DNA of 16,010 bases from Balneolales bacterium. Lineage in GTDB: Bacteria > Bacteroidota > Rhodothermia > Balneolales > Natronogracilivirgulaceae. Positions 6,161 to 14,496 of this stretch are shown piece by piece (positions within the stretch are counted from its first letter, which is position 1; each line of letters opens with the position of its first letter). A model generated the notes under the pieces. It was given only the letters and a program-made list of their open reading frames with translations, was not told where the DNA came from and ran no database searches. A program made the position numbers and the translations under genes. The stretch covers positions 1 to 16,010 of the forward strand of contig SKIC01000130.1 in NCBI GenBank assembly GCA_007116685.1. Reading direction: 5' to 3'.

Positions 6161-7419
6161 TTATTACCGAGGATGGGTCTTGGTTGTCGCAGGCTACCTT
6201 TTAGTGGTATGAGAATGACGTCATCTTCTCGTTGTAAGGAAAGTTCGAATAGCATTTCAAGGTTACGAATAATGTTTTGCGTCTCTTGATTTGCCTGTGT
6301 GATTCGTAGCATCCCTTTTTCTAAATCAGCACTAGTATCAGGTACTCGGTTTTCAGCTGGTAAATTACCACTGACCGACATTTTAAAAGCAGGAAACTCC
6401 AGACTTAATTCTTCGAGGTCAAATTTCTGCTCTTCGGCAAACCAGCTTAGATTCAGGTTATCTGATTCTATCGTTTCTATAGAGAAAGGAATAAAACCTC
6501 TGTAAGCAGCAATCTGTGCTTTTAGCATATCTGAAGGCGAAAACGTGAATTCTTTAAGGCGCAAATAGCCTTCTCCCTCAGGAATTTCTATATCAAAATT
6601 GTCAGCTATAATCTTGCTTTCTAGTGTGATATGCTGAAATGATATTTCACCAATTTCATCGCTAATTTTGTAAGTAAACCCGGGCTTTACAACGGTTCGC
6701 AGTCGAAAAGGGAGGTCTGCATTTTGAAGACGAATAGAACTGCCATCATCTGCAATTTTTGCATTACCCCGAAGAAATAAATCAGTATCTACAGCATCTA
6801 ATTGAAATCTAGAAATTTCAATACTACCGGGGTTTTGATTCGTCTGAATGTTGCCACTTAAATTAGAAACGTTAGTAATTTCTGGTAGGAAATCGGCTCT
6901 CTGTGTAATTAAAGCTGATATTCTCTCAGATAAACTGATTCCGGAGATGTCAAACCGCAGTGATAAATCAGAACCATACAGCCCTTGTTGAATGTCAGAA
7001 ACAGAGCCTGAAAAATTTGCAGCAAGGGATTCTATGGTAATATTCTGATTAGTTTCCTGATCCAGATATGCAATGCCATTTCCTTGTAATCCTAAGTCGA
7101 TGCTATTACCAAGTAATCCATCAATACCAGAAAACGAAGCTCTAAGTATGTTGAATAATCCAACAGAAAATCTAAGCTCAGATGCACTGAAACTTCGGAG
7201 ATTTTTTTCATCTTCAAAGGCTATTTTCTGAAATCTCGCGGCACCTAAAAGTGGTGAAAATCTGGCATCACCTAATTCAACTTGTGCGTCATTGTTTCGG
7301 GAATTGAAATCATTTACCGCCTGCTCTGTGAGTTTCTGCAATGCAAATCCTCCGGCAAGGTGAAAGAGAATAGCACCAAAAATCACAACTAAAACAAATA
7401 TCCAGAAAACTCTTTTCAT
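6157..7419 (-). CDS. Membrane-anchored AsmA-like protein, function unknown
   Basis: 420 residues. An N-terminal membrane helix (about 4-22, WIFVLVVIFGAILFHLAGG) is followed by a long, beta-rich, soluble part with alternating hydrophobic residues. There are repeated motifs of the type seen in AsmA/DUF748 proteins, such as VELGDARFSPLLGAARFQKI and strands ending in SGN (VSNLSGNIQ, KMSVSGNLPAEN). This architecture suggests an inner-membrane anchor with a periplasmic lipid-binding groove (family knowledge), but no diagnostic residue proves it. It starts in a 4-base ATGA overlap with the end of hisS (7416-7419), so its translation is probably coupled to hisS. It ends PRPILGNN with no further domain. 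Confidence in a real gene is high, in the AsmA relation moderate. Confidence 0.65.
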   Translation of the reverse strand: MKRVFWIFVLVVIFGAILFHLAGGFALQKLTEQAVNDFNSRNNDAQVELGDARFSPLLGAARFQKIAFEDEKNLRSFSASELRFSVGLFNILRASFSGIDGLLGNSIDLGLQGNGIAYLDQETNQNITIESLAANFSGSVSDIQQGLYGSDLSLRFDISGISLSERISALITQRADFLPEITNVSNLSGNIQTNQNPGSIEISRFQLDAVDTDLFLRGNAKIADDGSSIRLQNADLPFRLRTVVKPGFTYKISDEIGEISFQHITLESKIIADNFDIEIPEGEGYLRLKEFTFSPSDMLKAQIAAYRGFIPFSIETIESDNLNLSWFAEEQKFDLEELSLEFPAFKMSVSGNLPAENRVPDTSADLEKGMLRITQANQETQNIIRNLEMLFELSLQREDDVILIPLKGSLRQPRPILGNN

Positions 7420-8678
7420 GCAGATGTGATTTTAGATATCAGTTCATCAAGGGCCATAGCTTCTTCTGTGCTTTCCGTCATATTTCTGAGGGTAAACTGG
7501 CCGGTTTCTAATTCAGAATCTCCAACAATAATAGCAAACTTTGCCTGCTCCCGGTTCGCATCCTTCATTTGCGCTTTTATGGATCTTCCGGCATAATCCA
7601 TTGTGGCTGACAATCCATTAGAACGCAATAACGGTAATTGTTTAAGTGCCCATAATCTCGCCTCATCGCCTCGAGTTACGATGTAAACGTCAGCAGATTG
7701 CTCTTTTTCGAAACTAATTCCCTGTGCTTCCGCAGCCAGAAAAAGACGTTCAAAACCACAAGCGAAACCTACTGCGGGTGTGGGTTGTCCACCAATTTCT
7801 TCTATCAGTAAATCGTAACGTCCGCCACCGCCCAAAGCATCCTGGCTGCCAATATCACCGCTGACTAATTCGAAAGCTGTTTCTGTATAATAATCTAATC
7901 CACGAACTAAGCGGCTGTCTTCTACAAATGGTATATCAAGGGCGGCCAGGTATTTTTTCACCAGTTCATAGTGGGCTTTACTGGATTCGCTGAGGTAATC
8001 GGTGATTTTAGGGGCACCCGTGATTAAATCCTGATCTTCTTCTTCTTTAGAATCCAAAATTCGCATAGGGTTGGACTCAAATCTTGTTTTTGAAATCTCG
8101 CTCAGTTTATCCAGATGCGGACGAAAATAATCCTGTAGCGCAGTTTTGTAGGTTTTTCTGGATTCAGGATCCCCAACAGAGTTTATTTTTAGAGAAGTAC
8201 CCTTTATTCCGGCTTTTTTATAGACGGTCATCATAAAATGAATAATCTCCACATCAGCAAGCGGGTCAGCGCTACCCATTAATTCAGCACCAAACTGATG
8301 AAATTGACGTCTTCGGCCTTTTTGTGGGCGTTCTGCACGGAAAAAAGGTCCTATGTAAAAAAGTTTCTGAGTTCCACCTCGTTGTCCGAGGTTATGTTCT
8401 GTGTAAGCTCTGCACACGGGTGCTGTGCCTTCCGGACGCAAAACGTATTTATCATCCCCACGTTCAAAAGCAAACATCTCCTTGCTGACGATATCCGTCA
8501 ACTGCCCCACGCCACGAGCTATCAACTCGGTTGGTTCCATAATAGGTGTTCGGATTTCCTCAAAATGAAATTCACGAGCTGTTTCGCGAATGATTTTTTC
8601 AACACGAAGCCAGGCAGAAGATTCGCCGGGTAGTATATCACTCATTCCCAGGTGTGCCTGAAATTTTTGTTTTGACAT
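7416..8678 (-). CDS. hisS: Histidyl-tRNA synthetase
   Basis: 420 residues, the usual bacterial length. It is a class II synthetase attaching histidine to tRNA-His in the cytoplasm. Visible: the start SDILPGES, motif 1 region IRTPIMEPTELIARGVG (42-58), motif 2 FRAERPQKGRRRQFHQ (113-128) with the ATP-binding Arg, the histidine-specific motifs RGLDYYTETAFE (259-270) and GGGGRYD (283-289), and motif 3 GFACGFERL (304-312). The anticodon-binding domain takes up about 328-420 (VYIVTRGD, then AGRSIKAQMKDANREQAKFAIIVG). It is first in a two-gene unit with the AsmA-like gene, which overlaps it by 4 bases. It is divergent from the cupin gene over 158 bases. No residue is missing. Confidence 0.97.
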   Translation of the reverse strand: MSKQKFQAHLGMSDILPGESSAWLRVEKIIRETAREFHFEEIRTPIMEPTELIARGVGQLTDIVSKEMFAFERGDDKYVLRPEGTAPVCRAYTEHNLGQRGGTQKLFYIGPFFRAERPQKGRRRQFHQFGAELMGSADPLADVEIIHFMMTVYKKAGIKGTSLKINSVGDPESRKTYKTALQDYFRPHLDKLSEISKTRFESNPMRILDSKEEEDQDLITGAPKITDYLSESSKAHYELVKKYLAALDIPFVEDSRLVRGLDYYTETAFELVSGDIGSQDALGGGGRYDLLIEEIGGQPTPAVGFACGFERLFLAAEAQGISFEKEQSADVYIVTRGDEARLWALKQLPLLRSNGLSATMDYAGRSIKAQMKDANREQAKFAIIVGDSELETGQFTLRNMTESTEEAMALDELISKITSA

Positions 8679-8715
8679 GGATTATGATTTCTACTGATTG
8701 ATTGTATTTTGTGCT

Positions 8716-8722
8716 GAAGATA
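8716..8722 (-). promoter_or_regulatory. Candidate -7/-10 box for hisS
   Basis: The minus strand reads TATCTTC followed by A, the same core as boxes before the 1266-1952 and 2907-4028 genes. It lies 38 bases before the hisS ATG. I find no TTG at the preferred distance upstream, so support is only by position and similarity. Confidence 0.3.
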
Positions 8723-8789
8723 CGGCGTTATGCGCCAAATCTCAGAGAAAATGTATACGACATGAATCAATAATCAACTCTGAGTAATC

Positions 8790-8817
8790 TTGCCTAAACG
8801 GAATTACTAAATACAAT
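8790..8817 (+). promoter_or_regulatory. Candidate promoter for the cupin gene
   Basis: TTGCCT (8790-8795), a 16-base spacer, then TACAAT (8812-8817), resembling a general -35/-10 pair. The box ends 19 bases before the ATG at 8837, which implies a very short leader. No Shine-Dalgarno site is obvious. Confidence 0.35.
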
Positions 8818-8836
8818 AAAAAAGTTTAGAACACTT

Positions 8837-9334
8837 ATGAAAACAGCAGAATATTGGATTTCTCATTTGGATATGCAGGCACATCCTGAGGGAGGCTATT
8901 TCAAAGAAGCATACAGATCAAACGAAGTATTTGATGGATATAGATTGCCGGAGCGATTTACAGGACCGCGCAATTTTGCAACCTCTATTTATTTTCTATT
9001 GAAAAGGGGGCAAGTATCCCATTTGCATCGTATCGCTTCTGATGAAACCTGGCATTTTTATTCGGGTGGTCCGATAGAGATTCATAGTATTCATCCTGAC
9101 GGTAACTATGAATCGGTCTGTCTGGGTAATAATCCGGAACATGGTCAAGTGTTACAATATACTGTTCCACATGGCTGTTGGTTTGGAGCTAGTCTACTTG
9201 AAGAAACGGATTATGCATTAGTGGGATGTACGGTTAGTCCCGGTTTTTCATTTGAGGATTTCGAACTGGCTGAGAGAGGTAACTTATTGAAATTATTTCC
9301 CAATCATGCTCAGGTCATAGAAAAATTGACTTAA
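8837..9334 (+). CDS. Cupin superfamily protein, DUF985 (Cupin_5) family
   Basis: 165 residues, typical for DUF985. The N-terminal HPEGGYFKEAYRS (16-28) is the family hallmark, followed by ATSIYFLL and the first cupin motif SHLHRIASDETWHFYSGGP (61-79). Here His62, His64, Glu70 and His73 are the likely metal or ligand-binding residues. The second cupin motif is in PHGCWFGA with His112, then YALVGCTVSPGF and FELAERGNLLKLFP close the family pattern. The biochemical role of the family is not established; related structures are beta-barrels with a central pocket. It is a single-gene unit, divergent from hisS and convergent with the flippase gene 10 bases away. Confidence 0.9.
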   Translation: MKTAEYWISHLDMQAHPEGGYFKEAYRSNEVFDGYRLPERFTGPRNFATSIYFLLKRGQVSHLHRIASDETWHFYSGGPIEIHSIHPDGNYESVCLGNNPEHGQVLQYTVPHGCWFGASLLEETDYALVGCTVSPGFSFEDFELAERGNLLKLFPNHAQVIEKLT

Positions 9335-9357
9335 ATAAAAAACGTCATTTTTTAAGT
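9329..9357. terminator. AT-rich hairpin at convergent gene ends
   Basis: ACTTAAA...AAAA at the left and TTTTTTAAGT at the right (9348-9357) can pair with one bulge around the loop ACGTCA. It spans the stop codons of the cupin gene and the flippase gene. It is weak because it has almost no G-C pairs in the stem, but the T-rich end fits a shared terminator. Confidence 0.3.
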
Positions 9358-10799
9358 TTCAGAAGAGTGAGAAACTTACTGTAGCCGATTCCGGATGCTG
9401 CGATTATCAATAGAAATGCAGGAATCAGGCTGAGTGATTTATAGAAAATTGATTGCCAAAGGGATAGTTCAGGAATCATCATTATCCCGATGTATGCGAA
9501 GAAAGAAACTATCAACAAAGAAATGATTCTACCTATCGGCCAAACAATATTGAGCGTTCTGATGGAGTACCATAGGAAACCAAGAAAGAGTATAACAAAA
9601 GCAAGAACAGTTGCATAAGCAGCACCAATAAATCCAAACATGGTAATAAAGTAATAATTCATAACGATATTACTTAAAGCGGCAAAAAGCGTAACTAAAC
9701 CAATGGGTAGAGTGCGTTCGTTGTAAGCCATGCCTGCTACCACTATCCAACCGAGACCATAGAAAAATTGAGAAGCTGCGATATATGGAATAATAACGTG
9801 ACCATCGAAATAAGCTTCCGTAGCAAAAATGAGTAACAGTTCTTCGCTGAAAACAGAAAGAGCCAGCCAAAGCAAGCAGCCGGATAGGCTGTAGTAAATC
9901 AGAATACGCTTATAAACTGTTTCTCTGACAGACGATTCTCCGGTCTCGTAAATAGCAGGTTGCCATGCTTTCAGAAAGGGAGCAACCAGAATCATTCCTG
10001 GAATCATCCCAAAGCGATAAGACAAGCCGTAAATTCCGGTAGCTTCAGCATCAATCATACGTTGCAGCATGAGGCGGTCAAAGAAATTTAGGATAAGATA
10101 GGAGGCTCCGATTATTACGAATGGGTATGAAAACCGAAGCATTTTCTTCAATAATGAAATATCGAAAACCAGTTGTAATTCCTTTTTGAAGAGAATAAAC
10201 CCGGCAATAAATAACGGGAATAACATAAGTAATCTTGCCCAAAAAACGACCTCCACGGTACCATTTAACCAAACTAAGCCAATGATGTTCGCAATGCAGT
10301 AGAGAAGGGTTCCAACGATAGTCCACCATACTATCGCACTCGCTTTCTGATACACTTGGTAGTAGGCATAGGAGAAGGCATTACACATTCGAATAACCAA
10401 ACCCGCCAACATCAGATAAAAACAGATCAGAGCAAGTGGATGTTCTCCTACCAGAGCCAGGGTAATCGTTTCAGCAAATAGTGATAATACGATGATGGCT
10501 ATCAGGCTCATTCCTCCAATGAACCAAAATCCTGTAGAGACCAGACGCATCCTGAATTCAGGATCGGAATTTTGTTGGTAGTATTTATAGAAGGCATTAA
10601 TGATTCCGATTTGCAGCAAGGCAAATAAAAACTGCTCAAAAGGATCAAGAACTTCAAGAACACTGAGATCCTCTGGAGTGATTTGGTACGCAAATAATGG
10701 TACCATAAAAAACAACAGTGCCTTATTCAGAACATTACCTGCGCTAAATATGGTACTTCGTTTAACGATTGAAAAAATACGTTCGGTTGCTTCCTGCAT
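9345..10799 (-). CDS. Oligosaccharide flippase family (Wzx-like) membrane protein
   Basis: 484 residues with about 12-14 hydrophobic helices across the whole length. The N-terminus is typical of the polysaccharide-export/Wzx branch of the MOP superfamily: IVKRSTIFSAGNVLNKALLFFMVPLF, then ITPEDLSVLEV and QIGIINAFYKYY. Later landmarks are KKMLRFSYPFVIIGASYLILNFFDRLMLQRMIDAEATGIYGLSYRFG, where the Asp-Arg pair in helix 7 is usual, and the TLFAALSNIVMNYYFI region where many family members have NxxLNxxLIP. Members flip lipid-linked sugars across the inner membrane (family knowledge). No glycosyltransferase, ligase or polymerase lies nearby, so the substrate is unknown. It is transcribed divergently from the lipid kinase gene. 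Confidence 0.85.
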   Translation of the reverse strand: MQEATERIFSIVKRSTIFSAGNVLNKALLFFMVPLFAYQITPEDLSVLEVLDPFEQFLFALLQIGIINAFYKYYQQNSDPEFRMRLVSTGFWFIGGMSLIAIIVLSLFAETITLALVGEHPLALICFYLMLAGLVIRMCNAFSYAYYQVYQKASAIVWWTIVGTLLYCIANIIGLVWLNGTVEVVFWARLLMLFPLFIAGFILFKKELQLVFDISLLKKMLRFSYPFVIIGASYLILNFFDRLMLQRMIDAEATGIYGLSYRFGMIPGMILVAPFLKAWQPAIYETGESSVRETVYKRILIYYSLSGCLLWLALSVFSEELLLIFATEAYFDGHVIIPYIAASQFFYGLGWIVVAGMAYNERTLPIGLVTLFAALSNIVMNYYFITMFGFIGAAYATVLAFVILFLGFLWYSIRTLNIVWPIGRIISLLIVSFFAYIGIMMIPELSLWQSIFYKSLSLIPAFLLIIAASGIGYSKFLTLLKLKK

Positions 10800-10815
10800 C
10801 GGCTAATCAATTTGA

Positions 10816-10850
10816 CAGAAAATAGACATTAATCTGAGACGATACAGCAA
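10816..10850 (-). promoter_or_regulatory. Candidate promoter for the flippase gene
   Basis: On the minus strand TTG (10850-10848), a 23-base spacer and TATTTTCTG (10824-10816) approximate TTG/TAnnTTTG. It ends 16 bases before the ATG at 10799. This is a modest match in an AT-rich gap. Confidence 0.25.
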
Positions 10851-10941
10851 GGAAATTCGTGGCTAGAACTTAATAATGAGAAATTCTTGCTTAAATGATT
10901 ATGGCTATTGAAAATGCAAAGATTAGCACGCATATTCAGCC

Positions 10942-11844
10942 ATGAGTAATGAAGGGGTTCTATTTCTTTTTAATAAGTCTGCCAATCGCGGTAATTCATC
11001 TGAAAAACTGGACTGGCTACAGCAGCGTATTCAAGCAGATAGTTTACGCGCAAAAATTGTAATTCCCCCAAATGTGGAGCAACTGGAAGAGAGAGTGAAG
11101 TCGGCCTGGGATGAAGGTTACAGCAGATTAATTGTTTGTGGCGGAGATGGCACGTTAAACCGCGTAATCAGCAAGGGATTAGAGCATCCATATACCTATG
11201 GTATCATCCCTATGGGTTCCGGTAACGATTTTTGTAAAAGTGTCGGCGTGCCAAATAATCTTGAAAAAGCATACCGAATTGCTACCTCGAATGTAATTAA
11301 ACCAACAGATATTTTATCCTTTGATGGTGATGCCAAAGGCTATTGTATTAATACTTTGGGATATGGCTTTGACGGATGGGCCAATTATTACGCTTTACGA
11401 ACCAAATTTTCTCGAGGCAAAACGGCGTATACTATAGGTGCAATTAAAGCTATACAAAAATTTAAAGGTGCAGAAATGAGCTGGAGTTGCGATGACAGTG
11501 AAGGGAAGGAGAATTTACTCTTGTTCACTTTTTGCAACGGCAAAATTGAAGGTGGGGATTTTCCGGTAGCTCCAAAAGCTGATGTTTCTGATGGTCTGAT
11601 GGATGTCTTAATGATTTCACCACTACCAACAATTTCATTACTATTCAATCTTCAAAGATTTAAATTTGGGAAAGCCGAACACCTTTCAAATATCAGTAGA
11701 AAACAATGCCGAACAGCAGTACTAAACTCTGAGGTTGAAGCAGCTTTACATTGTGACGGAGAACAGCTTGGAACTCATATTAAGAACCTTAAAGTACAGG
11801 TTCTGCCAGGAAAAATATCTTTTTTAGTCTCCAACGAAATATAA
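10942..11844 (+). CDS. Diacylglycerol kinase-fold lipid kinase (YegS/DagK-like)
   Basis: 300 residues, matching the YegS/BmrU family length. Visible: the first strand LFLFNKSANRGNS (8-19), the nucleotide-binding GGDGT (67-71), GIIPMGSGNDFCKS (87-100) with the GSGND motif, the conserved GYGFDG at 140-145, PKADVSDGLMDVL (211-223), equivalent to PxAxxxDGxLD, and LHCDGEQLG (269-277). Together these are the full catalytic-domain set. The enzyme should phosphorylate a membrane lipid such as diacylglycerol, sphingosine or a related lipid with ATP; the acceptor cannot be read. It has no membrane helix, as usual for this group. The aspartoacylase-like gene follows after 27 bases, so the two are probably cotranscribed. 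No Shine-Dalgarno site is seen. Confidence 0.92.
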   Translation: MSNEGVLFLFNKSANRGNSSEKLDWLQQRIQADSLRAKIVIPPNVEQLEERVKSAWDEGYSRLIVCGGDGTLNRVISKGLEHPYTYGIIPMGSGNDFCKSVGVPNNLEKAYRIATSNVIKPTDILSFDGDAKGYCINTLGYGFDGWANYYALRTKFSRGKTAYTIGAIKAIQKFKGAEMSWSCDDSEGKENLLLFTFCNGKIEGGDFPVAPKADVSDGLMDVLMISPLPTISLLFNLQRFKFGKAEHLSNISRKQCRTAVLNSEVEAALHCDGEQLGTHIKNLKVQVLPGKISFLVSNEI

Positions 11845-11871
11845 TAAATAACGAAAATTAGTTAAGTAATT

Positions 11872-12813
11872 ATGTCCGAATATATCCGAATAAACGGTTT
11901 TGATATAGGAATAGGTGAACAAAGAGAATTGTCTTTTCGAATTGCTCGTCTGCCAACGCACACCAATATTGATTTACCTGTTTATGTAAACCGGGGTCAT
12001 GAAGATGGGCCAACTCTGCTCATAACAGCCGGACTTCATGGGGATGAACTAAACGGTATTGAAATCGCAAGAAGATTGATGGCTGATAATCTTGCTGTTC
12101 CGCAGAAAGGAACAACCATAGTTGTGCCTATTGTAAATATCTATGGTTTCCTTCAGAACTCCAGAGCATTACCGGATGGAAAAGATTTGAATAGGAGTTT
12201 TCCCGGTAATAAAACAGGATCTTTAGCCAGAAGAGTAGCTTACACTTTGGTCAACGAAATCTTACCTCATGCTGACTATGGGCTTGATTTTCACACTGGC
12301 GGATCAAGTAGGACTAACTATCCTCAGATAAGGTGCGTTTTGTCGAATCCCTTGAACAAAGAATTGGCTGAAGCATTTGCCCCGCCTTTTATTATAAACT
12401 CAGGTTTGATTGAAAGCTCTTACAGAAAAGCTGCTGACCGAAGGGGTAAATCTGTAATTGTGTATGAAGCAGGCGAAAGTATGCGTTTTGACGAAGTGGC
12501 TATAGAAGAGGGCATAGCAGGTGCGCAAAGATTGATGAAACATTTGGGAATGATAGACAAAGCACCGAAGCCAAATCCCACCATCATTTTGAAAAAATCC
12601 AGATGGTTACGTGCTCGTTATGCGGGTATATTTCATTCCAAAGTGGAATCCGGAGATAAAATCAAAAAGAGACAGATTTTGGGAACAATTACTGATCCAT
12701 TTGGGGAATCAGAATACAAGATTAAGGCTACAACTGATGGTTTCGTTATTGGATTAACCTACATGCCAGTAATAAATGCAGGTGATGCGTTAATTCACAT
12801 AGCCGAGGAATAA
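11872..12813 (+). CDS. Succinylglutamate desuccinylase/aspartoacylase family (M14-like) zinc hydrolase
   Basis: 313 residues. The zinc ligands are His56 and Glu59 in GLHGDELNG, and His141 in LDFHTGG. Arg108 in DLNRSFPG is the substrate-binding Arg of the family, and Glu199 in VYEAGES is the likely general base. All key residues are present, so it should be an active amidohydrolase releasing an acyl or carboxylate group from an amino-acid-like substrate. The C-terminal part (about 235-313: SGDKIKKRQILGTITDPFG, then ATTDGFVIGL) resembles the barrel-like second domain of aspartoacylase-type enzymes and also recalls a biotinyl-lipoyl fold. In many proteobacteria a relative accompanies rimK; there is none here. 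It is convergent with the DUF971 gene, 9 bases away. Confidence 0.9.
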   Translation: MSEYIRINGFDIGIGEQRELSFRIARLPTHTNIDLPVYVNRGHEDGPTLLITAGLHGDELNGIEIARRLMADNLAVPQKGTTIVVPIVNIYGFLQNSRALPDGKDLNRSFPGNKTGSLARRVAYTLVNEILPHADYGLDFHTGGSSRTNYPQIRCVLSNPLNKELAEAFAPPFIINSGLIESSYRKAADRRGKSVIVYEAGESMRFDEVAIEEGIAGAQRLMKHLGMIDKAPKPNPTIILKKSRWLRARYAGIFHSKVESGDKIKKRQILGTITDPFGESEYKIKATTDGFVIGLTYMPVINAGDALIHIAEE

Positions 12814-12822
12814 GTTCTCGAA

Positions 12823-13173
12823 CTAAAACTCAATCAAGCCGTTTTCTACCGGACACATATTGCGGAGTTTATCAAATCGAAAAATTCCCGTATTGTGTCC
12901 GTCCCCCCAAAAAATCTGTATGGCATACGTTCCAACTACTCTTACATTTTGAATCTTCCTGGGCTTGTCCCCATCGGTCAAAAAAACCACAGGATCTACA
13001 GTTTTGCCCATATTTTCATGTCCGCCCATACAAAAAACGCATGGACAGGCTTTCCGTAATCCTTCCAGGGGATATGCACTTTGATGATTATCTGCCCAAT
13101 TAACGGTCATACGTTGGGTTTTGTGGTCAACAGTAATACCTTTTAAAATGTATTTAGGATTATTATCTGACAT
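12823..13173 (-). CDS. DUF971 protein (gamma-butyrobetaine hydroxylase N-terminal-like)
   Basis: 116 residues consisting of a single DUF971/GBBH-like_N domain. Diagnostic features: strand-rich ITVDHKTQRMTVNWADNH, then LEGLRKACPCVFCMGG (37-51) with Cys43, Cys45 and Cys48, then QIFWGDGHNTGIFRFDKLRNMC (to Cys107), a conserved His in a DGHxTGI pattern. In eukaryotic gamma-butyrobetaine hydroxylases this domain binds zinc (family knowledge). The small stand-alone bacterial proteins have been linked to iron-sulfur metabolism, but function here is unproven. It is the last gene of a minus-strand operon, 29 bases downstream of the methyltransferase gene. Confidence 0.88.
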   Translation of the reverse strand: MSDNNPKYILKGITVDHKTQRMTVNWADNHQSAYPLEGLRKACPCVFCMGGHENMGKTVDPVVFLTDGDKPRKIQNVRVVGTYAIQIFWGDGHNTGIFRFDKLRNMCPVENGLIEF

Positions 13174-13202
13174 AATTAGAAACTTTTGAATTCGACAGTG
13201 AG

Positions 13203-13982
13203 CTATTTTCTGCGTTTTTTATTTCGGGTTTTCTTCTGTTGAGACGATTTTTGAAATGGGTGCCGTTCCTGAACTGTAGCTTGAATTGCAAAAATAGCAG
13301 GTATGTTGTCAGGTAAATCTTTCTTTTTGGATTTCCATGCAGAAATGGGATATCGTCTAACCCATTCGTTTTCCAGAGTCAAAGCTCCGGCAATGCAGAG
13401 TTCCGTATCATCTTTTAAAAACTCAGTTGCGGCATCCAATACTTGCTTATTCCGATAAGGTGCTTCCATAAACAATTGCGCACTTCCGTTTTTTGCAGAT
13501 TTATTTTCCAGATGTCGTAAATGTTCTTCACGTTGGCGGCTGTCGATGGGTAAATATCCATTAAAAGCGAACTGCTGTCCGTTTAGTCCGGATGCCATCA
13601 ATGCAAGTAGAATAGAAGAGGGCCCAACCAAAGGAACAACAGGAACCGATCTTCTGTGCGCCATAGAGACGAGTTTTGCGCCGGGGTCAGCAACACCGGG
13701 AGCACCGGCTTCGGAGAGAATACCGGAGGGTTCTTTACCCAATATTTTTCCAAAATCAGCAAAATCTTCGGCTTTCGTATGCTTATCTAAAATGTGGAAA
13801 TGAATTTCATATTCCGGGATAGGATGTTCAATCCACTGTAAAAAGCGAACGGCAGAACGAATATTCTCCACGAAAAAGACTTTGATTTCGTGGATTTGGC
13901 GAATTACATCAGGTGGTAAACTATTATTTGCATCTGTTTTACCGAGAGGGACAGGAATCATGTAGAGAGGGGCTTTATTCAA
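13203..13982 (-). CDS. SAM-dependent methyltransferase, tetrapyrrole-methylase fold (RsmI-like)
   Basis: 259 residues. Landmarks of the RsmI branch: LYMIPVPLG at the start, VFFVENIRSAVRFL (35-48), GILSEAGAPGVADPGAKLV (87-105), corresponding to the RsmI SDAGTPxxSDPG motif, VVPLVGPSSILLALMASGLNGQQFAFNGYLP (115-145), and FMEAPYR (171-177). RsmI methylates the 2'-O of C1402 in 16S rRNA; this shorter, divergent protein is probably an RNA methyltransferase, but the target is not certain. The acidic DxGxP position reads EAGAP, a conservative change. The last 20 residues are very basic (QKKTRNKKRRK), replacing the extra C-terminal sequence of RsmI and suggesting nucleic-acid or ribosome contact. The start lies 2 bases after the stop of the upstream two-TM gene, so coupling is likely. 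Confidence 0.82.
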   Translation of the reverse strand: MNKAPLYMIPVPLGKTDANNSLPPDVIRQIHEIKVFFVENIRSAVRFLQWIEHPIPEYEIHFHILDKHTKAEDFADFGKILGKEPSGILSEAGAPGVADPGAKLVSMAHRRSVPVVPLVGPSSILLALMASGLNGQQFAFNGYLPIDSRQREEHLRHLENKSAKNGSAQLFMEAPYRNKQVLDAATEFLKDDTELCIAGALTLENEWVRRYPISAWKSKKKDLPDNIPAIFAIQATVQERHPFQKSSQQKKTRNKKRRK

Positions 13983-13984
13983 GA

Positions 13985-14473
13985 CTAATCCTCCACTAAT
14001 TCAAATTCCGGATCTTTTATTTCACCGGAGAGTCGTTTTCTGGCAAAGTTTGTAGCTACTACAGACACGCCAATCATCACAAAAAAAGCAATGCCAAGAA
14101 TTCCGATATTAGCGCGAACCATATTTCGGTGGAATTCATAAATCGTGGTTATAACGATGGGCTGACTGGAATCTCTCAAATAGCGAATGGGAAGTAACTC
14201 AGAGGCCATCAATTGTGCGGCATTTTGGATAGGCTGTGAGAGTTTTTGTACTACCTCTGCCTCGTTATTTGGTGTAAATCGTAAAACGATATATCCATTA
14301 GTTTGAGCAGCAATTTGCTTCAATTCGAATTCTATCACCTCAGCAACATAACTTGTTCCATGCTCGTGTGTTTTTTGAAGTCCGCTGAGAACGTTAAACT
14401 GATGAATAATCAGAAACAATAAATAGGCGGGGATAGCCCAAACTAAAAACCAAATATAGTTAGCGTTTTGCAT
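13985..14473 (-). CDS. Two-TM membrane protein, weakly DUF3592-like, function unknown
   Basis: 162 residues. One membrane helix at each end (about 7-26, WFLVWAIPAYLLFLIIHQF; about 121-141, IGILGIAFFVMIGVSVVATNF) flanks a soluble middle part. That part has beta-strand-like segments (YVAEVIEFELKQI; GYIVLRFTP), a short helix, and LLPIRYLRDSSQPIVITT. The order helix, YxAxVxxF strand, V/I-RYL-P-like strand and second helix recalls DUF3592 membrane proteins, but the match is only by pattern. The tail after the second helix is charged and acidic (KDPEFELVED). It lies 23 bases after the small membrane-protein gene and 2 bases before the methyltransferase gene in the same operon. Confidence 0.7.
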   Translation of the reverse strand: MQNANYIWFLVWAIPAYLLFLIIHQFNVLSGLQKTHEHGTSYVAEVIEFELKQIAAQTNGYIVLRFTPNNEAEVVQKLSQPIQNAAQLMASELLPIRYLRDSSQPIVITTIYEFHRNMVRANIGILGIAFFVMIGVSVVATNFARKRLSGEIKDPEFELVED

Positions 14474-14496
14474 GTAATTAATAAGAAGATGTTGAA

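Noticed and set aside
8298..8633. A 111-codon plus-strand frame inside hisS
   Set aside because: It is antisense to motifs 1 and 2 of a well-conserved synthetase and shows Cys/Ser-rich low-quality translation; no independent support.
10800..10941. Promoter for the lipid kinase gene
   Set aside because: The gap is AT-rich and several TTG and TAT boxes exist, but no pair on the plus strand had acceptable spacing and sequence.
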